Below the pieces are notes generated by a model. It saw nothing but the letters and a program-made list of their open reading frames with translations, did no database searches and was not told where the DNA came from. Position numbers and translations under genes: made by a program. Of a stretch of 64,000 bases of DNA, positions 35,726 through 49,600 are shown one piece after another. The number at the start of each line of letters is the position of its first letter. Position 1 is the stretch's first letter. Source of the DNA: Amphibalanus amphitrite (Eukaryota; Arthropoda; Thecostraca; Balanomorpha; Balanidae); NCBI RefSeq assembly GCF_019059575.1, contig NW_024881626.1, positions 1-64,000 of the forward strand. Direction: 5' to 3'.

Positions 35726-37634
35726 TCCAGTGGTCGGACGCGGGCTGAGGACACGGCTTGACACAGTGCTGGTGGTGCAGTGCTCTGCGGACATTGTGCC
35801 GCGAAAAGTGGGAACGTGACTGAGACTCGATATTGAGGTGTTTATGTGTACGGGAAGGATCGATTCTATCTGTTTGGACACTGGATCTGCTCCGTTGTGG
35901 GCGCAGTCTATTCGGTCTGTTTACATTGTGGTTTCAAGATCGAACTTTGACTTCATTGATCCTTCCGTGGAGGGTTTTGCGAAGAGACATCTGCATTTTG
36001 ACACGCCTCTTTCACAAGAGCATGGGAGCTTGCGAATACCACCGTTCGTAACATAACTATGCATCCAAATGTTGCTCGAGATAAGCCATTTAGTTCAGCT
36101 TTGTGGCATTAAGCTGGTTTACCCCACCCAGGTCAGAGTGGATGAAATTCTACAAAATATACCCATCTTTGCAAACAATTGTGTATTATCTTACACCAGT
36201 ATTTATGTCCACATGACAAGTTTGTCTTTCTCGACAGCGAAAGAGATGCTCACACCGTTAACACTCACAAGGCGCCAACAACTTTTCTTTCTGTGCATTT
36301 AGTTAAACAGCTTTTCATGGCGGGATGACATCTCGGATGGTGGTTCGGGGTCACGGTCAGGCGAACTGACGGATGGGTATTTTGGAACGGACAGAGAGGG
36401 TGGCCATGTGTGTCGTAAGTAAGGGCGGAGGTGACGGAAATATTACGATTATACCGTACAGACTGGTCAGGATTTTGAGACCCAGGAGGTACTGTGTTCG
36501 GTAAAAGAATAGGTACTGAGAAGTTATTTATGTCGGTGGTGTAATGTATTTTGTGCTATTATATTGTTTTTGTGAAAAGTTTTCCCAGTTAATCAACGCC
36601 GATTAACGTCTATTATGCCATAAACGTTTAACCGTGACAAGAGAAAAGCAACAAGCAAAGAGCATCACTATTTTGTTCGTATTTCTTCAGAGTTTTGGAA
36701 TGTTGTAAGAAAAAGGGAAAAAGTATTGTGCAACAGTGTCTCCTGGTTCCCGTTGTATATGAAATAGGAATTCAGCGGTCAGCGGTCATCACCACGTCCA
36801 CACTTGCATACTATACGGCCCAGTCAAAGATAAAGCATGCTGGATGCTTATCGCGCCCACAACAATATCATTATGATAGCCGGTAGCTGCGAGGTTCTGA
36901 AAACGATCACATCCCCGAATGTTAATTAGAACATTTTCTTAACGTATGTAAATATTAGAGATAGGTAGGTACCCTAATTTACAATCGTTTTCGGCACTGA
37001 ATTATTCTAAATAAGCTTTGCTCTATAAGTAACAACCGAAATCTTATTTCCCAATTGATGTTATTGCCCCAAAACCGGCTTTTCTCGCCGCAAAACTCGG
37101 ACGCTCACTGGTAACGCAGTATTGTCACTCCCATCCATAAGCGATAACAGTCATGAAATGGCTCGACCGGAGACATTCTTCGACAACTGGATATGCAATG
37201 CATGGATTCGAACTTAGCTGTCGGGGTTTGCTTGTTACGCTCACGAGGTAAGGCCACGTCAAAGTCAAAAATAAATTGTTATGATATTTAGTGGGAACAT
37301 GGTACAATCCACAGTGCATTAGAGTTCACCATATGGACACGGACGGTGTGCTCTGACCTTGCATACATGAACAGTTGGAGCACCGAAGCGTTACCGGCAT
37401 TAGAAAATAGATTGCATCCACTCAGAACCGGGCCGTGCCGGCACCGCACACGCATCACATATCACAGACGATAACCGGCCGAACCGGCCGGGCCGTGAGA
37501 TAAAGGTAACCCCGACCTTCACACAGGGTAAGGCGGGCGGCATTCGACATCTTCCGGCCTCACGCATGGCCGCATCCGTCTCCATACGACTCGAGTCCCC
37601 AGCGCCGTCCGGGGCGCCAGTCCGCCGCACCACC
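35726..37634. other. Intergenic region between convergent PBDC1 and HECTD2
   Basis: Expected to hold both 3' UTRs. Open frames are short and unconvincing, and I could not choose a clear AATAAA for either gene. Confidence 0.4.
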
Positions 37635-40600
37635 TCACTCCAGGCCGAACCCCTCGGCGTTGCAGATGGCCACGGAGAGTTTCTGTTTGAGCGTGGCGCG
37701 GTCGCGGTAGGCCGGCAGCACCAGCTGGTTGAAGCAGGTGTGTGCCAGCGGCAGCATCTCCTCCTTGTTCGGGTACAGGCTCACCTTGAAGGTCATTTCG
37801 CCCATGCCGCCCACGGGCACACGGTCGCTGCCCGTGACGAACAGCAGGAACCGCTTCTTGTCTTCGGTGCTGAACTCCTCCAGTGTCGCCCACAGGTTCC
37901 TGCAGAGTAGGCAGCCGTAGGTGTCACGGATACTTCACAATTTAGGACGGCAGTTGGGGGGGGGGGGGGATGAACAACACTGTACTAACAAGTTCTTCTT
38001 TAGTGGAGTGTCAATGCACTTATTGCCTATTGCCACCCGCAGCTTCTACCCGTGAGACTGGTATTGTGTCGTCTGGCCATTTTTGTTTTCACTCACTGTA
38101 TGACCACTTGGTTAGGTGTGTGGTCATCGCACATTATACTGTATGACTTGGTTGGGTGTGTAGCCGTCGTATACTCACTGTATGACCTCGTGGTTTGGTG
38201 TGTAGCCGTCGTATACTCACTGTATGACCTCGTGGTTGGGTGTGTAGCCGTCGTACTCGGTGACCTTTTTCAGCTCTGACAGGTTGATGGTGGGACAGCC
38301 GCAGACCACCATCTCCACCTCCTCCGGCCGAAACATCTGCCAAAGTCGATAGGACAGGAGCGGTTGTGACGAAAACGGTGCGATTTGTTTGTGGTCAACC
38401 AACATGACGAGTGAACACCAGAGCTCCTGCCTCCTAATCTTTTCACTAATCTTCCCTCTTTCTATTCAATAGTTTTTCTTTTAGCTCCGATACGTCCGAA
38501 GCCTGACGTCCCGGCGTTTGACGCCCCAATGACGTCTGCTCGCGCGCGCGTTCGTACTCACCAGCAGGGCGTTGGAGGCGCCGAGCGTGTGGAAGCCGAG
38601 GTAGAAGGCGCGCACCTGCTCGTAGATGGCCGTGTTGAGGATCCAGTCCAGGTAGAGACGCACGTACTCGTCCCGGTTCTCGTTGGTCACCGGAACCTCC
38701 TCGCCGTTCTCTCGCAGGTTCACCGTGATCACCTTCCCAAACTCCTCGATCGAGACGTGGAAGTTGAGGCACAGGTCCTCCTCGACGTTACCCTCGTAGG
38801 CCAGCAGCTCCTTCAGCCCTCTTGCTACCTCCTACACGGCCCAGAGATGTGTGAGAGAAACACTTGAAAGGCATGGCATGAATAAATGCGCTGATACCGG
38901 CGGAAGAGGATTTGACAAAAGAATATGATAAGTTCTGTGAGGCCAGACGCATTTTGTCATTACTTGGTACCATTTTCGTCGGTTAATTCGCTTGTTTATA
39001 TTCAACATTCGTTGATCGACACAGTCTCCGTATTAATATGAAGTTGATGGAGAACGTTTTGAGATGTAAAGGGAGCAGTGTTAATTACGAGCATGTTTAC
39101 CAATAAAAGCATGGGGACTGCCGTTCTTTAGAGGTCGACATCAGGTAGCGAAATAGATCCTCAATATTTGAGGATAGCCGATAGGACACCCATAGATACT
39201 TGCATAGGTTTGGAAATATAGGCACGCCGCACGGCCTGGCACAAACCACAGATGGCCGTATTTTTACTAACCGGCATGATCTGGGCCAGGTCTTCTAGTG
39301 TGGGGTGTTTGGCGATGCCCACGGCCACGTGCTCCATGGTGGGCACCACGGGCGGGCTCAGCAGCTTCCTGCCGGCACAGACAACGAACACAAGTCAGAC
39401 GCCACAAATAGGTAGCTGATATGAGACAGCGAACAGGTGGCATAAACAGCTATGTCACAAGAGGCAGACGGCACACACAGCGAGGAAATATGAGACGATA
39501 CAGCTGTGGTAAACCGGCGGGACGTAGTGGGAATCTTTGGAATTGTGGAGTCGACATATGACAAGCGCCAAGATCTCTGAAATGGGTTGTGGCGTATGGA
39601 TTATTATCCATCGACACTCCAATCACAAAGCAGCGAAACAAGTGTAGTAATGTGTATTGGGATTGTACCATATACCTAGTTAGTATATTAGGATTATCAC
39701 AATACTCTTAAGCTTGTTTTTCCTGAAAATTTCCCTTAAAACATCGCTAATCAGAGCTTCCAGGTAGCATCCGTCACGCGGTGTAGCATTCCGCACTCAA
39801 AAGTCAAAATCGTTATACAACGAGGGAAATATAAATTCTGGTACCTACATATCGCTGCGCAACACGGCCTGCCAGCATGTGGCTGGGCTATGCGGCACAG
39901 CATGCATCAGGCGCTCTCGTAAGTGCCATCTTGTGGAGAGAGCGAGAATTAACAAGCATCTGAGCCATGCGGTACAGCATGCGGCAGGCGCTCATGACAG
40001 TGCCATCTAGCGGAGAGAGAGGAAACTAACAAGCGCCCGACTGAGCCATGCGGTACAGCATGCGGCAGGCGCTCTCCTCAGAGCCATCTAGTGGAGAGAG
40101 CGGAAACCAACAGGCTTCGACTGAGCCATGCGATACAGCATGCAGCAGGCACTCTTATCAGAGCCATCTAGTGAAGAGATTGGAAACCAGCATGGATGCA
40201 AGTAAGCTATGCGGCACAGCATGTAGCAGGCGAGGCCAAGCAGCTATTGTGGAAAACGGAAACCTTGTGGGACGGTAGTAGAGATTAAAGGAAAAGGGCC
40301 ACCTTCGTGAAATATGAAGATATCGTTGTTTTTCATTTTGACATTATTATTTTTCATTTTCTTTTTAAAACTGGTGCCAGAAGTGCACAATTCGCGAAAA
40401 AGTATTTAAAACTATTTAACATATTGGTACTATGTTGATACACTCTATATGGCACCTACTGTATGATGGCATAGCGATGACGTCACACTCAAGCCAATCA
40501 GCGTTCAGAAGACAGACTCGTCGGATTGTGTCAGATAAGCTGATTGGTTAAAGCTGAGCTGGTTGGAGCTGAGCTGGTTGGAGCTGATTGGTAGAAAACC

Positions 40601-43600
40601 AAAGCCTCGCCGCGGGTGGCTGTATTGTCGGATAAGAACGCATTCCTGGGATAAGGACGCATTCCTGGCATATGTTCTTTTAAAATTGCCGATAACTACG
40701 AATGGAGGCCGAAATCGGCCGTAAGGAGGTAGACAGATAGGTTTTCGGACACGGGCTACAAGATGGCTATCTCAGTTTCAATCCCCATGTTAAAGGTGGC
40801 CCTTTTCCTTCAATGGTGCAATGCATTTGCGCTTGAAAACGTCCAAAATAGGCGCGATGCTAATTGCTGCCTGCATTTTAACATCCGTGAAAGCGATGCC
40901 CTTTTCATTCTGTCAGCCATATTAAAATCACTAAATTGGATCAGCTGAATCCACGGAATACTTGCGCATCAGTACAGGATATAGTTACATGTCTGAATGC
41001 CTTTCTCGTGTCGCTGACTCCGTCCTGAAACACTGACCAGTATACCCCAGTGACTATGACTCACTTGTAGCAGATGTGCGGGAAGCGCAGGTCGAGGATG
41101 ATGCCGTTGTAGACGGCCAGTCCCATCAGCACCCCGATCAGGTTATACTCTCTCAGCGAGCCCGAGTGGGTCGTCGAGAACCAGTAGCAGCGAGACTTGT
41201 TGTGGTACACGAACATCCCGTAGCTGGACTGACGACAGAAGGGGCACGCACCGTGAGCTTCGACTGCAGGGGAAATCGTTTCCTATCCAGTGGGCATATA
41301 ACCGTTAATTCTCATTTTTAAGATGGTCCGGTCGCCGGCTGCACATCCTATGTGACCCGACAGTCGGCCGGCCGCCGCTAATCAACTGAACAAATATAGG
41401 ACCGTACAAAGATAGTGTACAAAGATAAGACTGACTCCTATCCTGGAGTTTATATTATCTTGATAATCTTCATTTTGGTGTTAATGTTTCAGCCAATCGC
41501 AGCCATCGCCCTACCGTACCGAACACAGACCTCGGACACTGTCGGGGCTATTACAGAACCCTGTTAGTCCCAGGCAGTTGTCCTGGCAGACTGCCAGTGT
41601 CTGGGCCCGTCCCCGCAAGGCGCCGGACCGCGTGACTTGGTGCGGTCCCCAGAGAGACATTCAGTGCCGCGGCGATATCAATGACTCGGTGTGTTAATTT
41701 CCGTAATTTACTGCCATTTCCTCCGGAATATTGCTGAACGTGGGAGTGAAAAATTGAATGGGCATAACTATCGGATGCGCTTTGAGTACATTGGGCAGTA
41801 GGCATAGGTGGCAGAGTGTAGTCAGAACAGAATGCATAAACCTATCAAAGTACGAAAGTTTCAAATATTTCAGTAAATGTTTCTTCATAAGAGATTGTTC
41901 TGATATATGCATATTTTTCCATCACAACAACCGAGGACACTGTTCGATGGCGGACTTTGTCTTTTGGTTTTGTGGCCATGTGTCGACCCATTACAATAAA
42001 GTGAATAGTTTGTATACTCACGTCGAACACCTTACGAATGATGAGCATGAACCACTCCTTGGTGAGGCCGCCCATGTCGAGGCCCGGCTCGCCCGAGAAG
42101 GTCACCTTCAGCTTCTTCTTGAGGTCGCGCTGCTTGTTAGCGATCTGCCCGAGTGGAAACGGGAGGGTGATGGGAACGCTGTACTGATTCGCTTAGTGTT
42201 TGGTGTATATTCTGAACGTGATGTGCACATCGATAACACGATATTCATTCACCGACAAGGTAAAATGTCTCATTGATAACTGAAAACCAGCAATATTTCA
42301 GTAGTGTCCACGATTTCAGATGAAATATTTTTGGCTGCATTGCATTGCCGATGTTAAGACCAAAATCTTACCTTTTCATATAGCTAGCCAGTATAGCACG
42401 GACTGAAGGCATGGGAATGTCAGCGCATCGATAATTTATAAATGGGACGCACTGCCACACCTCTTTGAGCGAGTCCTCCAGGAGCCGCGATCTCCTGACG
42501 TGGATGTTGAGGAAGAAGACGTCGATCTGCGGTGGCTGGTGGCGCGACACCTTGGCCACGAGCGACCGGCGCGCCGTCAGAATCATCTGCTGCTCAGAGT
42601 CCTGCAGGGGATGCGGGCACTCAGATTAGCTCCGCTCTTCGAATTCGTCACACATTCGTTAACCCTCGCCGGACCTATTGGTTTTCTACATACATACGCG
42701 CAGGCCGAGGGGGGGGGGGGCGGGTACGACCCCCCTTGCCGTTTCGCCCCTGAAGGAGCTAGCGCGTCGCGGAAAAAACGAGCGTGTGCGCCGTTACGAG
42801 ACGCAGAGATTGGTACCCGATTTTAAGGTCCTAGGTCAACTGGTGACCTCTGAGGTCAGGTCAAGTGCCCCAAGGTACGGTTCAGTTTTTGGTGAATAAC
42901 TTCGCAAAAAACGGCCGCAGAGCCGCGATTTTGGCAGCATCGTGTTCGCCTCGCTCAGGCGCGTCGAATGATATACTTTTTGTTCGGGTCAGGTCAACTT
43001 TGGGTGTTGACCTCAGGTCAAGGTCAGGTCAGCACCCCCAGGTCACGAAGTTGGTCGAAAGAGGTCATGTCGCATATCATTCGAATCGGCAGGTCTTCCT
43101 GAGTCCATTGGTGGCTTTCCCGACTCGCTAGCTCAATTTGATCAAGAGTTATTGACGAAAAACTAATATGACCTTGATGACGTCATAAATGACGTCACGC
43201 AAGGTCAACATTGCAAAAGTGACGCATCTAACCTTGCAAGGAGTGCATCAAATCACGATTCTGTGTGCTTGAGATAGTTGGAGATCGTTCCCGGCGACAG
43301 AATAGCAGTTTTCATTTTTCCCCATTGACTTATAATGGTGAGGTCACGAAAATGACCTGACCTCATATGACCTTTAGGAAAAATCCGAGATATACAAGTT
43401 GTGAGACTCATAATGGATATTAGATCCTGCAAGTTTCATTTCCCTGTGACATCTCCTCTGGCAGTGAGGGCGTTGCGAAGTTACGACATCTGAATACCGT
43501 GCAGAGGTTCACTTATGACGTCATAGGTCAGTGCCCAAAAATGCGGTTGGTGTCAAAAGATCCGGCTTGAATGAAAGGTCAGGTATGCCAAGTTCCAGCT

Positions 43601-46600
43601 CTCTATCGCCAGCGTGTTCGGAGCTATGGCGAAAAAAAAACCTATGGGGGGCGGCACCGGCCCCCCCCCCTCGGCCGGCGAGGGTTAAGGTAGAAGGCAT
43701 GCCCCCTCTTACTTCTAGTGGCCCAACCGACCTTTCCGGGTCTTCCAATGATCATTCGAAAGAAATGTGAGATGAAAAGGTAGTACATCATCCTGTTTAT
43801 CGCTTGCACGCTGCAAAGCATCTTAAAATATGTTAGAAATGAGCAAACATTTGGAAGCTGTCATAGCTCCGGTTCCCCAGCAATCCGCCTTTTTACGGCT
43901 AAATATAAATATAGTGCACACAGTTCAGTAATAGTGCAAGCGATTTCGACAGTTCGCCATAGACAGACTACATATGCCGTACTGTCGAAATCGCCTGTAC
44001 TATTACTGAAAAGTGTGCACTGCCGCCTAAAGTGGGCGTAAAAAGGTGTAGTTATTTAATCGATGATGGCAATACCTGAACGCACAGCGTAACATGGCCA
44101 TATATTTGGGCTATTATCGCTTCGATTTATTGTTCATTGCGGTCAAGGTGTGACGTCACTCCTCGCGATATGAACTTCAGATGACCCGTCGTTAATTCAC
44201 TGCAGTGCTGCAGCCGATCGGTAAAGCTGACGACCAATGCGTGATTCAATCAGTAGCGATTATTCATTTAGCCACAGCATTACATCGTGAATGTGGATCG
44301 CTTCATCGTATTTTATCATCAGAAATTATTCTCGCCAAGAACCAGTTTTAGGTAGTACAAGTGGTCTATCAACATCGGCATTTGGTAACCGGTATGAACT
44401 GGTGTGGTACGCTCGTGGCAGCAGATTGCATGCATGGTGTTCATGAATAAAATAGGCATCAAGTCATGACCGTGAATAGTCTGGATTTCGATTAAAGTTA
44501 GGTGTGGTTACCTGGCGCGATTGGTTCAACATACGTGTACACGTTCACGGTGGATATTTGTTTGTTTTGTTTGGAGCGAGCTCCTCCAGCTTTAAAGGCC
44601 ATTGCAAAGCTATGGGATATTAGGATAGGGCGTAGACACGAGGCTTTGCGGGACAACGACAGTGAGCCGAGGCGGCAGAGACCGACCCGGTGAGATCGGA
44701 TTGCTCCGATGGGACAGTCCGCCCGTCGCTCATACGGTCACCCCGGAGAGGATGCTAACGTGTCCTGGTGTGGACTCGACCTGAGACCTCAACTACTGGC
44801 TGTCTGGGGGGGGGGGGGGCGCCAGCCCGGAAAGGAAACGTGAGGGAATGCGGATGGCTTTGTCCTGACGATGGTGAGAATGGATGCCCGGAGGATAATT
44901 ATATTGAATAGGTGCTCTTATATAGCTGTCAGCACGGCTGCTGAAACAACAGAAAAGGGTTCATTGTGCTTCATCTTAGGCACGATGCAAGATGCTATAT
45001 GCAGTATGCTATATGCGATAAGAAAGATGCTAGGATTTCTTTACACATAGCAAAGCATTGACCGATATGTTACTGGAAATATGCTCGTCGTGTCTGAATG
45101 AAATTACAAACCGTTAACTATGTATAACGAGAGACCTATGCCTTTATGCATTCATCCTATGAAACAAAGACCAAAAGATGCAGGGTTGAACGCTCCGTTC
45201 TCACCTTTGTGAGGATGGTGCGCTTGGCCACGATGCTGAGTATGAACGGGTACTGGCAGTAAGAGAAGCGGTCGGGCCGGTCGGGCGTCTGCCAGTTGGC
45301 GTACTCCTGCATCAGGTCCACGTGGTCCAGCGCGTGGTTGTAGAACTCGGTGTACGAGATCAGCGCCGGACTGGCAGCGTTGTTGGCCGCGTCTGAGAAC
45401 CGAACGAAGACACACGCTGAGTTTCACCTACCCACTACTGCTGGCAGTCACGCTATGTATCGTAGACGAAAGTTAAATGCTTGGGATGACTTTTCAGGCT
45501 TCAGTTTGTACAATGTGATATTAGTGGAAGATAAAAGGGCATTAATTTTTTTTTACCAGATTTTATTGATGTTCGTACACTGGCAATGTATATTGATTCT
45601 GTTACATCATGCCCATTACCCCATGTTCATGTTCGGACTCCTCTGTCGAGAAAAAAAAAATAACACTAGTCCTGCCTGCACCCAACGCGCCGCCATGCGA
45701 AATAACGATTTACTGGCGTGGTGAACATCGACGATCGCCGCGGAAAAGGTCAGCGTCGTCATTACAAAGACGACTGATCCAGTCGCCCGCCGTCACCGCC
45801 GCGGTCAATACCGGACTTCAGCGCGTAACCTTCAGGGCAATGGACTTAGCTGTGAAGTGACCAACGCGTACCCTCCAGCGCAGTGGCTTTGCTGTGATGT
45901 GACCGCATTCATCGAACGACCAACCCCGCCCCGTTTTTATGCGTCTGCGCGGTGACCTGACCCCGGCCTCCACTCACTGATGAGCGCCAGCACTTTGATG
46001 GCGGTGGGGATCCACCAGCGCGACTTGTTGAGCGGCGGCAGAGACGCGTCCGCCGGCGGGAACTGACGGATCGTGATGAACTGGATGATGTGCGAGACGA
46101 TCATCTTCAGGCGCTTCGCCTCCAGACTGCCGCAGGCGCACAAAGAAGACAGGGTTTAATCTTCTACCGTCACACGGAGATAAATACAATAATATTGAAA
46201 ATGAATTGAATTACATGTCTATTCAAAAATTGTTCGGTAGGTATAATGCGTGAATTATGTGCTAACTATATCACGTATGCCTAGTTATATGAGCCGATTC
46301 GGCTTCAAAAAGCTGGAGGCGGCAGGCCAATATTAATCCTCAGTTGACTGAGCCGGCACTTGTCGGTGTGAGCCGGCACTGAGTCGGCGCTGGGTCGGCA
46401 CTAAGCCTCATCTCACCATCTGAACCAGCGCATCAGGATCTGGTGGTCGCCGTTGGAGAGCGTGGTCAGCTGCCTCAGCAGGTGCGCAAACACCGTGTAC
46501 GAGCTCTGTGGCGCGAACAGCGGCGACTGCACCAGGATGAACAGCGCTCGCACCTCGTCCTTGTGAAACAGCCTGTCGACGGGGGTGGAAAACGTCGGGT

Positions 46601-49600
46601 CAGACAAATTATGAACACACGGTCATAAAAACTGCACGAACAGATCAATGGTATGATCCGAATACATTCCGAATGAGTTTAGAAAAGGATTGCTTATTGC
46701 GATTCACGCCACACCGACACAACCAGGTTGTGAGTGCCTGAATACTGTAGATGCTAGGTAAGTACATAACTTACCTTCTCTTTTCTTGAAGAAGAGAGTT
46801 GATGATTGACTTGAGAACAGATTTCTGCACAATGGACGGCTGCCAGCACAAGAAACGAAAACGCTCGATCATGTGGAAAACTGAGGTGATTGAAATCATA
46901 CCCATAATCAAACTTCAACAGAATCGTCCTTTCCATGTATTCACTCATCATTAACACGCGTTTCTTTTCCGCTTGCACCTGGTCTTAGAATCATCAATGG
47001 TTAACGCCATGAGCGAGACATTTCATTCAGCTCCGGTTACGTGACACCTGCTCAGGCTGTCACACACGGACATTCGGCCCGATGCCTGGTGCCACCTGCC
47101 TCCGCCCAGACAGTATTCGGCGGTTGCGCGGAAACAGCTCCTGTTCGACACTCACCATCGACTGCAGGGCGTCATGGACGGCGTACAGAAACTCCATCTT
47201 CAGTTCGGGGCTGTCCACATTGGCCCCGTCCCGCTCTGGATCCTCCTGAAAACACCGACCGGTCGATGTGACATTCACTAAAGGGCGCCCTGGAGCTCAA
47301 CTTCTGTCAGTTCGTGATGTGCGAAGGTCCACAAGTGGACCGCTCGGTCGCAGAGTGTCCGGGGATATTGGAACGGTGGTGATAGATGAAATGCTTATGT
47401 ACATTGCAAGTACTGTGTCGTACGTACGTACAGCGACAGCCAGGCAAAGACAAACGATGGCTCGTATGTCAACCAGATGTTGACAGCGTAAAAGCGTCTT
47501 CGTGATAAACGCACATGGAAACACTTGTATACACTCAAAGAGGTAGAAGGAACGGTATCGGCTTTCATGTTTCATATCGGGGTTTCAATCCAATAAACCT
47601 TCCTAGAAAAAAAATATGGGAATAGGGATCCAATGCAATAGTTGGTAAGCATATCGAACTGTTCGCAGGCTATCACAGAGCTTGACTCATCCACCCACGC
47701 CTATCCTTCCGTTTCTGTTTGTGTGTATGTTCCGGTTCCGGCCGTGTGTGCGTGCGTGTGCGTCGCCGCGGGCTCTGGCGGCCTTGTCCAGGTGTTGATG
47801 TGTCCGGCGTGGCTCAGGAATGTGAGGTCAGGTGACTGACTGGGGCAGGGAGGGAGGGGTCGCCGGTCGATGGGTGCTATTGTCGGGTGGTGCCGCACTG
47901 CCGACCCTAATCGCCAGCTGACCGGTACTGGCGGCACCAGTCGGCCAACGTGACTCCGGAGCCTTCGATAGCCGTGGCAGTGGCACTGCAGCATTTTTAG
48001 CTAATAATAGTTGATAGAAAGTAAATGCCTTCACATAATTATTTTTCGACATTTTTAAGTCGATCAGAACTACAGGGGATTTAACATAATGTGCAGGATA
48101 AGCATTCGAGTCCAACGCTGCGAGCAGGAACCATTGAGAAACTGCCGCCTCGCGCGGGTCGGCTGTGCCGCAGCTCTCCGGTGTCGTGCGGTGCAGTCTA
48201 CCATTCCCCATCTGAGATACGACGACATGCCGCCCGCACTCGCAGGTCTGACCACCTTGTCTCGTGTACTCGCTGGTCGTACACAAGCGCTCATGCTCAT
48301 CATCCTACACTGAATCACAGTCAGAAACTGAAATGAAATGTTCCTACCAGGATTTTACTTTACTGGTCGGCTTAGGACAGCAGTCGCTTGCTAATGGGTC
48401 AATAGCAAGTAAGGGCATTTCAAATCACAACATAATGCATACAGTACAATTTAAGTGAGGCGAAAAACGAGCCCTGTAAAGGACATACAGCTGACATAAG
48501 TGTTAGCGGAGTGCTGGTGGAGCAGTGAGGTGCCTGTGACCTTATTGAGGTCAGCGACCAGGCCCCGGGACGTCCGGCACACACGTCACACAGAGCAGGT
48601 CGATCGATCAGAGTTGGTCGGTATGTAGCCACTGAACCGTTGCGTAATCGTAATGCAGTTGATAACAGACTGACGAGGTAGTCATCTGAGGATATGTGTA
48701 TCATTGGAGCTCTGGGACAGAGTGCGATTAGGTCCATGAATAGGTATTTCGCCTTTAGATCACCTGCACACCCTTATTGCTAAAAGCCTTCTAACTACAG
48801 CTCCCAAGTCCAGCGCGGCACATGACAAAGGAGCATTGATGCTCTATTTACGCAGCAGATATTCGCATTCGCACTGACCTTGAAAGCGGCACAAATGTCG
48901 GCGAAACTTTCGAAGATGGTCCGCAGGTAGACGGATATGTCGGCGTAATTGTCGCTTTCGCGAGCCTTCTGCACGTCCGTGCTGCAGAGATGCAGTGGGA
49001 AATTGTGAGGGGCATGGGTCATTCGCCACAACGATCATCCTGAGTTACATCCCATGGTGATGGTTCTACACAAGGAAAGACAAAGGAAGAAAGGAAGGAA
49101 GGAAGGAAAGACATAAATGAGAGAAGGATAGAAGAACATAAATGAGAGAAGGAAAGACATAAATGAGAAGGAGAAGAAAAGACAATGATGAGAATCATTC
49201 ACCAGCGACCAGCGTCCATTTACTTTCGTTATAATGTGTCTACTCAATGATTGATAATTTATCGTTATTAATACAAGTTTTAGAACTTTACCATCTATCA
49301 TGCACTCTAAACGCTGTCCCCTACCTATGATATAGCATTGGTCTGGTCATTGTTCAGAGCATTCATGTCCAATGTTTGTGCCTCCAAAAGCATTGTAACG
49401 TCACGCTGGTTCACTTGGCTACGAAACGCCCGCGGTCGATATGCACAAGTATGCACACACAAACAAAAAACAGCAATGGCCATAAGTGCAGGTAACAGCG
49501 GAACATGGCCATGGTCAGACATACTTTTATCGATCATTAGGCAGGAGGCCCTGTCTGAGTGACAGCTCAAAGCGTTAGTCAGCAATGGCTGCTCGGAATG

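Noticed and set aside
35369-35881. 170-residue minus-strand frame
   Set aside because: Antisense to PBDC1 exon 4, whose sense frame has family similarity and splice sites.
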